Positions 41,376-49,406 of a stretch of 51,794 nucleotides of DNA are shown here, in pieces (position 1 is the first letter of the stretch; the number at the start of each line of letters is the position of its first letter). Source of the DNA: a virus. The DNA lies in IMG/VR virus record IMGVR_UViG_3300025000_002018, positions 1-51,794 of that record. One strand, 5' to 3'. The notes beneath the pieces are model-generated. The model saw only the letters and a list, made by a program, of their open reading frames with translations, made no database searches and was not told the DNA's origin. A program made the position numbers and the translations under genes.

Positions 41376-42336
41376 AGAGATTAAAGATTTAGTAAGACAA
41401 AAAGGAGGATTCTGTAATGCTCATTCTCATCTTGATAAATCTTATACTTTAACGAAAGATAATAAAGATATTTGTAATAAACATTTAAAAAATAAATGGA
41501 ATTTAATAGATAGTATAAAAAGAAATAGTACAATATATGATATAAAAGATAGAATAGAATATTCTCTTATAAAACAAACATTATATAATACTCATAATAT
41601 TTTAACATTTATAGATGTTGATAGCGTTGCTAAAAGTACAGGTCTTGAGGCTTTAGAATTAGCTAAAGAAAATTATTTAGCAACGCAAATATATTCTGCT
41701 AATCAAACAATTAAAGGAATATTAAATAAAAAAGAATACGAATGGTTTTTAAAAGGAGCAGAACAATGTGATTTTATAGGAAGTTTACCTAAAGTAGATG
41801 ATAATATAGAATTACATTTAGATATACTATTTGATACTGCTAAAAATTTTAATAAACACATACAAATTCATTGTGACCAATTTTCTTTAATAGAAGAAAA
41901 AGAAACAGAATTAATATTAAAATATATAGATAAATATAATTGGCAAGGCAAAGTATCATTAATACATTGTCTTTCTTTAGCTTCTCAAGAAAAGTCTTAT
42001 AGGTATAAAATATATGAAAAATTAGAAGAAACAAGAACAAATATAATTATAGCTCCATTAATTTGGATTGATACACCAAGAAATGAAGAATTACAACCTC
42101 GTCATAATTGTTTAACTCCAGTAGATGAAATGTTAGAATTTAACATTAATATAGCTATGGGAACAGATAATATTTCTGATTTAAATGGTATGTTGTCAAA
42201 TGGAGATATGATGGAAGAATTAATCTTTTTAATTCGAGCATGTAGATTATATAATAAAATAGAAGAATGTATTAATATAGCCACAATAAATGGTAATAAG
42301 ATTATAAATAATAGATTAAATAATAATATAATTTAA
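41353..42336 (+). CDS. amidohydrolase-family deaminase-like enzyme
   Basis: A 327-residue metal-dependent amidohydrolase of the cytosine-deaminase/TRZ branch. Metal ligands are visible: NAHSHLDKS (H-x-H), HIQIHCDQF, SLIHCLSLAS and MGTDNISD (Asp). Members deaminate or hydrolyse heterocycles such as cytosine, isocytosine or pterins. It is coupled by overlap to the NAMPT homologue. A role in nucleobase or nicotinamide-type metabolism is possible, but the substrate is unknown. Confidence 0.85.
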   Translation: MNYYDIRREIKDLVRQKGGFCNAHSHLDKSYTLTKDNKDICNKHLKNKWNLIDSIKRNSTIYDIKDRIEYSLIKQTLYNTHNILTFIDVDSVAKSTGLEALELAKENYLATQIYSANQTIKGILNKKEYEWFLKGAEQCDFIGSLPKVDDNIELHLDILFDTAKNFNKHIQIHCDQFSLIEEKETELILKYIDKYNWQGKVSLIHCLSLASQEKSYRYKIYEKLEETRTNIIIAPLIWIDTPRNEELQPRHNCLTPVDEMLEFNINIAMGTDNISDLNGMLSNGDMMEELIFLIRACRLYNKIEECINIATINGNKIINNRLNNNII

Positions 42337-42368
42337 AAAGCAAGTTTTAAATATATAAGGAGCTTAAA

Positions 42369-42521
42369 ATGCAAAAGGAAGTCTTTGAAAAAATAAAAGT
42401 GGCTCTTAAACGTATTAACTTTAATGAAGATACATATATTATTTTCCCTGATTCTGATTTTAAAAGATATAAGGAATCAAGTATTGAAGTTTCTCACAAA
42501 AAACTATTTGGATTATTTTAA
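42369..42521 (+). CDS. small hypothetical protein (50 aa)
   Basis: A 50-residue protein starting MQKEVFEKIKVALKRINF, with a perfect AAGGAG site seven bases upstream and normal spacing to both neighbours. Unrecognised; helical N-terminus, basic C-terminus, no cysteine. Part of the NAD+/amidohydrolase transcript. Confidence 0.62.
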   Translation: MQKEVFEKIKVALKRINFNEDTYIIFPDSDFKRYKESSIEVSHKKLFGLF

Positions 42522-42533
42522 TATGGGGGAATC

Positions 42534-42944
42534 ATGCATAATATAACTCCAGATAATACATTATTTATTTTTGGATGCGGAGAATCAAATTATAATGAAT
42601 TGCTACCATATATAGCACATATACAAGCAAATTGGAAAACATTAGGCATGAATATGTTTAATTGTTTCCATTATGGCTGTACATATTGGAATTGGAATGA
42701 TTTATATGTTTGGAGTAGATTTCTTCAAGATAAATATTTAGAAATAGAAGACATAAAAAAACCTCGTCTTGTGACTACAGACGAGGTTAATAAAAAAGAG
42801 GTATTAACATCAAGTATAAAACCATATTATACTTATGATATTATTAGAGAATCTTTATATAATTTTAAAAAACATATTAATATATATAAAACAAATCATA
42901 ATGATTTAGATTTAGAATATATTGATATAAAAGAAATAATTTAA
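42534..42944 (+). CDS. internally deleted copy of the 36580 gene (136 aa)
   Basis: Paralogue of the 206-residue protein at 36580 with an in-frame loss of about 75 residues: KPYYTYD runs directly into IIRESLYNF. N- and C-terminal parts are highly similar, with blocks of 51 and 53 identical bases. The missing part is the segment with HTAINTAIVEGY, so the product is probably inactive. Its coding DNA contains a perfect 10-bp hairpin that fits a terminator for the opposite strand. Its stop overlaps the convergent gene by four bases. Confidence 0.7.
   Translation: MHNITPDNTLFIFGCGESNYNELLPYIAHIQANWKTLGMNMFNCFHYGCTYWNWNDLYVWSRFLQDKYLEIEDIKKPRLVTTDEVNKKEVLTSSIKPYYTYDIIRESLYNFKKHINIYKTNHNDLDLEYIDIKEII
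42754..42788 (-). terminator. Rho-independent terminator for the leftward tail operon, inside a coding sequence
   Basis: A perfect 10-bp stem AACCTCGTCT/AGACGAGGTT (42760-42769 with 42779-42788) has a 9-base loop. On the minus strand it is followed by a T-tract (complement of 42755-42759). It would stop transcripts of the tail genes, whose last gene ends at 42941. In the intact paralogue (36580) the same codons form no such stem. Confidence 0.75.
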
Positions 42945-43081
42945 GTAGAAGTTGTTTTTAATTTTCCATTTTCATCAAATTGTAATTTTTCTAATATAAC
43001 TAATATTGCATCTAAAGTTACTTTTGACGAAACAGATTCATCATATATTTTTTTTAACCATTCATTTGAACCTTGAGCCAT
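42941..43081 (-). CDS. small hypothetical protein of the tail operon (46 aa)
   Basis: A 46-residue protein starting MAQGSNEWLKKIYDESVSSK; acidic, helical, no recognised family. GAGAG lies upstream of the ATG. It is the last gene of the leftward adhesin block and overlaps the convergent gene by four bases. Small proteins in this place can be tail chaperones, but nothing proves it here. Confidence 0.55.
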   Translation of the reverse strand: MAQGSNEWLKKIYDESVSSKVTLDAILVILEKLQFDENGKLKTTST

Positions 43082-43111
43082 TTTTAATCTCTCTTTCTTT
43101 TTTTTAAATAA

Positions 43112-45091
43112 CTAACCTAATATTCCAGGTAAATTATTGATTGTCATATTCTCATCCTGAATTAATTTTCCAAAAGTTCCTGCCCCTGTAATTTGAGAAG
43201 ATTGAGTATTCCAAATATCTAAAGCTCCTAAACCAGTTGATAATATTAGTGGTACTGGTTGCCCTTGATACCAAAAATCAAAAGTTCCTGTATTTAAAGC
43301 TGTTCCTGCAATTATAAAGTCATCAAAATATATTGCTCCTGCTGCTGATTGTCCAGATATAGTTAATAAAGCTTGCGTGTTCTCTGTTGGAGTTCCTATA
43401 ACAACAAACTGAATCCATTCATCGTGTGTATCTGGCATAGTCCAAACATTAGTCGTCATTCCTGCGCCAGACAAAGCAACTGTTGGATTCGCAACATCTG
43501 TATAATCAGAAGTTTTCTTAATGTAACCTGTTACAGCAATTGGAGTTCCAGCTACCGCCATCACATTAAATTTTTGTGTTACAGCTATTGAATTGCTTAT
43601 AAAATTCATTCCAACACAAATTGAACCTGTTCTATAGTTTGTTATATCTTTTTCAATATACCCACTTACTTGATAAACACGATTTATTACAGAGGCATCT
43701 TTCATTTCACAGTTATCAAACGCAATTGCTGAATTTTGAAGTATAGATGAAAGATTAGTTATAAAGTTTGTGGAATTAAATGAGCAATTTTGAAAATAAT
43801 GTTGAGTTAAGTTAGTAGAGCACACTAAATCATAAGTATTATACTGGTTTACTGATGCGCCTACTCCAAAATTGCTACTATAAAAACTTATATCGCTTGT
43901 TAAGCCATTTGCTAAAAATACTCCTTGATAACAAGCATAAGCATTTAAGTTTGTATAAACGTCATTTGCCCCTCCGTTAAAGTATGTCCCGCTATAACAG
44001 CCTACAGAATTTATATTAGTCATGGCATTAGCGTTACTGTAGTTATGAAATATTGATGTCCTTCCGCTAAAAACATTAAAATTACTAATGCTTGAATTAG
44101 TGGACTGGTATAAATAAACAGGGTATCCACTTTGAGCGTTTGGATTGTAGAAAACTAAATTATTAATAGTAATTTCTGCTCTTGCTGTATAAAGAACTAT
44201 TCCAGAATAGTTTGCAGTATTGTCTTTGGGATTATAAATAACAACATCATTAAAGGTTGCTCTACTGTAACCATTTTGAGCATATAAACAATAAGAGGCA
44301 TTTGAAGCCGTTGCAGATGACGGAGCAAAAGAAGTACCAAGATAACTTAAAGAAACATTATCAAGAACATGTTTGCTGGCATCTTGTAATTGAGTAGTAG
44401 CTCCCCAATAATAAGATGTATTAAAAGCAGTTAATATAATATTTTTAGTAATATTAGAAATATCTGTATTTGCAAGATGTGTATAACTTAAATTTGTTGT
44501 TAAAGTTACGGCAACATCAGCACCCGAAGAATCTATGGATTGAACTATTTTATTTTCAATATGTAAATAATTAGTATCGGGGGTTGCAATAACTAAATTA
44601 TCACCTTCATAAACTAAAGTTCCTGAAGGAAGATGTATAACTGCTTGTCCTAAGTCAGCTTGAGCAGTTAATAAAGTGTTAGTTGTTCTTTCTGCTCCAT
44701 ATAGTAAAATACTACTTGTTGCACTCGAATCTGTTATAATTCCGTATTTGTTGTTTGCTGGACTTCCATTATATCCATTAAATTTATATGTAACAGTACT
44801 TGCTACAGGAACTCTTGACCCCGAAGAGCCAACCAACCATGAGCAACCACTTTTTAAATTTAAATTTCCTTTAAAAATTGCAGTCCTTGAAGCTGTTGTA
44901 TCTGGTGTGAATGTTCCGTAAAGAGTTAAAGCAGAAGTTGAAGAATCTGCACCGATTGTTATATCTTGGTCTTGGGTTACAATATGTCCTGCTGCAATAG
45001 TAACTGTGTCACCATCAATAGGAATTATTCCTCCAGTCCATGTTGAGGTATCTGACCAAGCTCCTGTTTGTGCTGAAGTTATTGCTGTCAT
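43112..45091 (-). CDS. beta-helical tail adhesin with G8-like N-terminus (659 aa)
   Basis: Likely receptor-binding tail protein. The N-terminus (WSDTSTWTGGIIPIDGDTVTI, about 12-32, quoted in outline) follows the G8-domain pattern W-x-G-x3-P-x2-GD-x-V-x-I-x2-G. The bulk is rich in Ser, Thr, Asn and Gly with repeated short strands (NSSISNFNVFSG, FYSSNFGVG), as in right-handed beta-helices. Residues about 510-610 look like a carbohydrate-binding jelly roll (WIQFVVIGTP, AIYFDDFII). The C-terminus ITGAGTFGKLIQDENMTI is of tail-protein type. GC is clearly above the neighbours. Confidence 0.7.
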   Translation of the reverse strand: MTAITSAQTGAWSDTSTWTGGIIPIDGDTVTIAAGHIVTQDQDITIGADSSTSALTLYGTFTPDTTASRTAIFKGNLNLKSGCSWLVGSSGSRVPVASTVTYKFNGYNGSPANNKYGIITDSSATSSILLYGAERTTNTLLTAQADLGQAVIHLPSGTLVYEGDNLVIATPDTNYLHIENKIVQSIDSSGADVAVTLTTNLSYTHLANTDISNITKNIILTAFNTSYYWGATTQLQDASKHVLDNVSLSYLGTSFAPSSATASNASYCLYAQNGYSRATFNDVVIYNPKDNTANYSGIVLYTARAEITINNLVFYNPNAQSGYPVYLYQSTNSSISNFNVFSGRTSIFHNYSNANAMTNINSVGCYSGTYFNGGANDVYTNLNAYACYQGVFLANGLTSDISFYSSNFGVGASVNQYNTYDLVCSTNLTQHYFQNCSFNSTNFITNLSSILQNSAIAFDNCEMKDASVINRVYQVSGYIEKDITNYRTGSICVGMNFISNSIAVTQKFNVMAVAGTPIAVTGYIKKTSDYTDVANPTVALSGAGMTTNVWTMPDTHDEWIQFVVIGTPTENTQALLTISGQSAAGAIYFDDFIIAGTALNTGTFDFWYQGQPVPLILSTGLGALDIWNTQSSQITGAGTFGKLIQDENMTINNLPGILG

Positions 45092-45094
45092 ATA

Positions 45095-45475
45095 TTATAC
45101 CCATCCTATAAATAAATTGTTATTATATTGTGCTGTTTGAGTTAAAACCAATGTATCATCTGATAAATAACTTTTCTTTTGATTTATACTATTATCTTCA
45201 TTATAAGAAAATACTATATAGTTGTTATTTGTATATGTTTTTTGTATTACTTGGTTGTTGTCATTATAACCAAGAGAGAAATTACCAGAAAAAACATCTA
45301 TATCTGCTTTTAGATTTAAAGCAGCAGACAAACCATTTATAGTGGAAATATCCTGTGTATGTGATATCGGAGTTCTTGCATCTGAAAGTCTGAAATCATT
45401 TGTATCAACTTTGTTTAACAAGTCATTTGTCAAGCCTTTTATTTGATTTTGCTTTATTCTTTCTCTACCAGTCAT
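45095..45475 (-). CDS. tail-fibre-like protein (126 aa)
   Basis: Contains the tail-fibre repeat type FRLSDARTPISHTQDISTING with LSAALNLKAD following (about residues 27-57), known from phage fibre proteins. The C-terminal half is a beta-rich YNDNNQVIQKTY, SYNEDNSINQKKSY pair of related repeats. It lies between the glycoside-hydrolase tailspike and the beta-helical adhesin and may connect or trimerise them. Function beyond fibre component is unknown. Confidence 0.65.
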   Translation of the reverse strand: MTGRERIKQNQIKGLTNDLLNKVDTNDFRLSDARTPISHTQDISTINGLSAALNLKADIDVFSGNFSLGYNDNNQVIQKTYTNNNYIVFSYNEDNSINQKKSYLSDDTLVLTQTAQYNNNLFIGWV

Positions 45476-45478
45476 AAC

Positions 45479-47758
45479 TTATGTCCTTTTAAAGAGTAAA
45501 ATATTAATAGTATTGGCTTTTAGCTCTACCGAATTGTTAATAATACTAAGATTATTAAAATTATAAGAAATTTTTCTTATTTCAGAAGGATTAGCCTCGC
45601 TGTCATTAATATTTAAAACATTATAATCTAGCGGTAATCCTTCGCCAATAACAATACTTTTCTTGAACTCACAATTAGAAGGTAAATCCAAATTAATAGT
45701 CCTATCAGAACCTATGTTTACAATAATTACAGACATCTTGCCTGTATCATAAGTTGCTGCAATTTCTACATTATGATTATTGGATTCAGTCTTTAGAACA
45801 TTTTTATAAATATATTTATTAAATAGCTTTATGATGTGAGCTGTCGGTAAAAGGATAAAGGATTTTAGTTTATCTGTCTCAAAAGTTCTAAGCAGAACCC
45901 CAAAAGAATCAGATAAAAATTTAGAACTTGAAGTTGTATAAACGTCTAGTAATTCAAAATGACAGAGTTCCATAAAACCTAATGTATTGACTGCCGACAA
46001 TATAGTTCTAGCATTAGCCAAAGCTCCTAAGTATGATGACATATTTCTATCCGACAAATTAAAAGCGTTAAATTCTCCAACTATTATTTTTGGGTTAGTT
46101 ACACCGCCATTAATTAAAGTTCTATAACAGTTATCTCTGATTATTATATTATGTCCATTTAATGTTTGGTCAATACAATTTTCAAAAGTATTAAAAGTTG
46201 GGTTGTCGGAAGCTTTTTGATTTAAACTTTTTTCATACGCAACAGAGTAATAATAATGTGGTGCATAATAAATATTTCCATCGTTTTTATAATTATCTAA
46301 ATGTCCAGAAGCAAGCATGTCTTCGCCAAAAACATGTCCCATTACATAATAAGCCCAATAATCTGAATCTCCTTCCGTAAAAGTAAGCATTACTTTTAAA
46401 TTAGAATCGACTTCACGCATTTTTTCGATAAAAACAGAAGCAAGCTGTGCATATTCAGAAGCTAAAAAATAATTGCTATAAGCCCCAATAGCGTAATCTT
46501 CATTACCTATTTCCCAATAAGCAATTAAATCTGCATTTCCTGAATCATAAATATATTGAACTAATTCTTTGGCTGATGCAGCCATCTTATCAACTAATTC
46601 CCAATCTACATTACCACCGTTGCCTGTCGGATAATCAGTATTTGTTAATAAATGAGTTCCATCTTTTGTAAAACTAATTGTTTTTGTTTCTTTGTCAAAA
46701 TAAGCATGATTATTAACTTGCATTATTATTTTTAAATTATGCTCTCGGCAATAAGCCAGTATATCGTCGACAAACCACATATTTTCACGACTAATGTTTT
46801 TGAGATAAGAAGCTCTCCAAAAAGTCCAATTATTAAATCCTTCGATTAAATCGTTGTAAGGTATATCCCAAAAAAATGAAGCAACATATACACCTGAAGG
46901 AAACCTAAGCGTCTTTATTCCTAAAAATTTTGTAAAGTCTGCAAGAGTTTTTAATTGATTATTTTGTGTCATCAAATTGGTTGTTCCTGCTGAATTATTA
47001 GCATTAAGCCAATTTGAACTTATAAAGCTTGATTGAGGTAAAGTTTTTATTGTTTCGTTTTCAATAGTTACTATATTTTCAGTTATCTGACTGTCTTTAA
47101 AAGCTATTTCATAGTTGTCGCAAATGTCTTTCATGGTTAAAACATCGTCATATAAGCGATAACTATATATTTTTACTGGCTTATTTTCAAAAGAAATAAG
47201 CTCAAAATCATAAGTATTTACATTATTTATCTTATTTGAATTTATTTCCCACCCTGCTTGTATTTTATTGCTATACCCTACTAAATTATAGTTCTCGTCA
47301 TAAGTTACAACAATATGATGAATTTTATCTCTCCTTAAGCAAGCCCTTGCACCTGTCATACAGTTTTTAAACCAGCCTACTCCTGTGAAGACAGCTTTTA
47401 TCCAAAAATACCACACGTTGGCATAAGAATTGTAATGTTCTACCATATCTTCCTCAATAGAACATGTTATTTCGATTGAAAACTTAGTACTTAACATTAA
47501 TTTTTCAGAGTGCGGTATTCTTATTTTACTTAGTCCGTCACCTAAAAGCCTGACGTAAAAAGGTATATTGTCTCCATCTCCCAAAATTGCTTGACTTAAA
47601 TTTTCAATTACTGCATTATCGGCAGCCTTATCAGGATTATAAATTTTTGCAAGGTTATACATACAAAAATTATCGACATCAAGACCGCTATCAGTATTAT
47701 GATAGGCTCTTAAATCAATTATGCAGTTGTTTGGTTTTGCAGGAAGTATAAAAGACAT
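45479..47758 (-). CDS. tailspike with LamG-like domain and GH-A clan glycoside hydrolase domain (759 aa)
   Basis: Residues 1-225 look like a concanavalin/LamG fold (IHHIVVTYDENYNLVGYSN and KIYSYRLYDDVLT are typical). Residues about 250-650 form a TIM barrel of arabinofuranosidase/GH51-GH79-like type: LRFPSGVYVASFFW, YWEIGNEDY (acid/base E420) and IVGEFNAF (nucleophile E562). A C-terminal beta domain ends the protein, as in these hydrolases. It would cleave a host surface polysaccharide during adsorption. Assignment to an exact GH family needs a profile search. Confidence 0.8.
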   Translation of the reverse strand: MSFILPAKPNNCIIDLRAYHNTDSGLDVDNFCMYNLAKIYNPDKAADNAVIENLSQAILGDGDNIPFYVRLLGDGLSKIRIPHSEKLMLSTKFSIEITCSIEEDMVEHYNSYANVWYFWIKAVFTGVGWFKNCMTGARACLRRDKIHHIVVTYDENYNLVGYSNKIQAGWEINSNKINNVNTYDFELISFENKPVKIYSYRLYDDVLTMKDICDNYEIAFKDSQITENIVTIENETIKTLPQSSFISSNWLNANNSAGTTNLMTQNNQLKTLADFTKFLGIKTLRFPSGVYVASFFWDIPYNDLIEGFNNWTFWRASYLKNISRENMWFVDDILAYCREHNLKIIMQVNNHAYFDKETKTISFTKDGTHLLTNTDYPTGNGGNVDWELVDKMAASAKELVQYIYDSGNADLIAYWEIGNEDYAIGAYSNYFLASEYAQLASVFIEKMREVDSNLKVMLTFTEGDSDYWAYYVMGHVFGEDMLASGHLDNYKNDGNIYYAPHYYYSVAYEKSLNQKASDNPTFNTFENCIDQTLNGHNIIIRDNCYRTLINGGVTNPKIIVGEFNAFNLSDRNMSSYLGALANARTILSAVNTLGFMELCHFELLDVYTTSSSKFLSDSFGVLLRTFETDKLKSFILLPTAHIIKLFNKYIYKNVLKTESNNHNVEIAATYDTGKMSVIIVNIGSDRTINLDLPSNCEFKKSIVIGEGLPLDYNVLNINDSEANPSEIRKISYNFNNLSIINNSVELKANTINILLFKRT

Positions 47759-47767
47759 TATAACCTC

Positions 47768-48951
47768 TTAAAATACATAACTTATAATACCTAACGAATC
47801 TTTATATGCTAATTGATTTTGGTCTGTTGAATAAAAAAAAGAATTTATTGGAGCGTTTACCTCCGCTGAAGCTTTTGGTCGAAAAAATCCATCTCCAATA
47901 TTAGGTTCTGCTGTAACAGCGTATATTTCTAATTCATCATCAGCTTCAAGTGCATCATCAAAAGTTAAAATATCTAAAATATAGCTTCCTAAATCATCTG
48001 CTGAATAATCTACACTATTAAGCTTAATTCTAATATTTGGATAAGCCTCATCAGTTACGAAAACTTTATTGCTGCCGTCAATATCTCCTGTAAAATTTAC
48101 AGGTTGCGCTCCTGCTAGAAGATTTTGAGCTGATGTTCCATTTATTACACTTACATTAAATTCGTTTGCGCTAAAATTTTGTGAAAAATTTCCATTAATA
48201 TCTGCTTTTAAATTAATAGCTGTTTGCTGTGCTGTTGAAATAGGTTTATTAACATCTGATGTATTGTCAACGTTTGATAACCCTACTTGTGTTTTTGTAA
48301 CAGAATGTGGATTAGATGTTGAACTTATATGATTTTGAATATTTGTACTTTTTGGCTCATAAACATTTGAATAATCTGGATTTACTTGTGCTCCATATTC
48401 TATTCCATCTAATTTATTTTTTTCTATTGTTGTATAATCATTAGTAGATAATTGTTTCCCTGTAATTTTATCCACTTTATTATCAAGTAATGTTTCTATA
48501 TTTTCAGAAGTAAAATAAGCATGACCGTTATAAGTTAATGCCCCATCCACATCTGTTAGTAGGTCAAGAACAGATAGATTATCGTGAATGTGGCTTAGAA
48601 AAAATTTCCTTTTATCTGCTCATCTAAATTACTTATAGAATCAATTATAGAGTCAACATCTATTTTTATAGGGTCTTCTTTATCTAATTCATCTGGAGTC
48701 GTATATCTTTCATAAAGAAATAATGTCTTATAATTCTTTGGAATTATTAATTTATATTTATATATACCAGTAGAAGTTTTCGTTACATCTGATACCTTAA
48801 TTTCTTGTATCTGGTTGCCATTAACATCTTTTAATTCAGCACAGAAATTTATAACATCAAAATAATTATCAAGAGTTAATTCATTTGTTCCTGTATAAAA
48901 TTTTCTTGTTCTCCAATATTCATTACCTTGAATAATACTATGTCTTGACAT
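47768..48951 (-). CDS. tail-fibre/baseplate protein, two frames joined by -1 shift (394 aa)
   Basis: The first frame (48951-48595) is a BppU-like domain (WRTRKFYTGTNELTLDNYF, ELKDVNGNQI, YKYKLIIPKNY) ending at TAA directly after AAT TTT TTC. The second frame (to 47768) is a tail fibre with HISSTSNPHSVTKTQVGLSN (about residue 75 of that part) and NLKADINGNF. It has no ATG or ribosome site, but it is open up to the junction, reading LSHIHDNLSVLDLLTDVDG. A -1 slip at T TTT TTC (48598-48604) joins both into 394 residues. If not joined, the distal part would have to start at GTG 48550. Confidence 0.65.
48598..48604 (-). promoter_or_regulatory. slippery heptamer T TTT TTC next to stop (possible -1 frameshift site)
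   Basis: Minus-strand codons are GGA AAT TTT TTC TAA. The heptamer T TTT TTC is in the exact phase for -1 slippage, and a stop codon follows at once, an arrangement known to favour shifting. Slippage would fuse the BppU-like protein to the fibre. A lost T in a T7 run is the alternative. Confidence 0.55.
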
Positions 48952-48963
48952 ATCTTAAATACC

Positions 48964-49338
48964 TTATTTTTTTTCTAATAATTTCTCTGTTAAACTATCA
49001 AATTTAGAATGTAAATTATCTATTTTAATATCAGTTTTATTTGAATTATTTATTACTAATTCTAAAAGTTTATCATAATGCCAATGTTTGCTTTCGCATA
49101 AATCTTTTTTTTGAAATATACATTCATTAGAATCTTTTAAGTCTTCAATTTTTTTATTTAGTTCTTCATAATTATTATCTAATACTTCAGTCATTTCGGT
49201 CTTTAAATCCCCAATGCTTTTTGTAATATCTTCTTTTCTTGCAAAACCTACTTTTATTAAAACTAAACTAATAACAGTTATTACGCCTATTAATATAAAT
49301 GCTTCTATATTTGGTGCTGTTAAAATTTGTTCTATCAT
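48964..49338 (-). CDS. membrane-anchored coiled-coil protein (124 aa)
   Basis: An N-terminal transmembrane helix (about residues 12-31, IEAFILIGVITVISLVLIKV) is followed by a long charged coiled coil (KTEMTEVLDNNYEELNKKIE, SKFDSLTEKLLEK). The layout recalls small XhlA/holin-associated or spanin-like phage proteins, and it lies between a phospholipase gene and the tail fibre. A lysis role is possible but not shown. Two cysteines occur in the middle. Confidence 0.65.
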   Translation of the reverse strand: MIEQILTAPNIEAFILIGVITVISLVLIKVGFARKEDITKSIGDLKTEMTEVLDNNYEELNKKIEDLKDSNECIFQKKDLCESKHWHYDKLLELVINNSNKTDIKIDNLHSKFDSLTEKLLEKK

Positions 49339-49406
49339 TTTATATAACTTTCTTTGTTAAAATGCATGCCGTATATATACTATATCTAATATATTTAAAA
49401 TATTTG

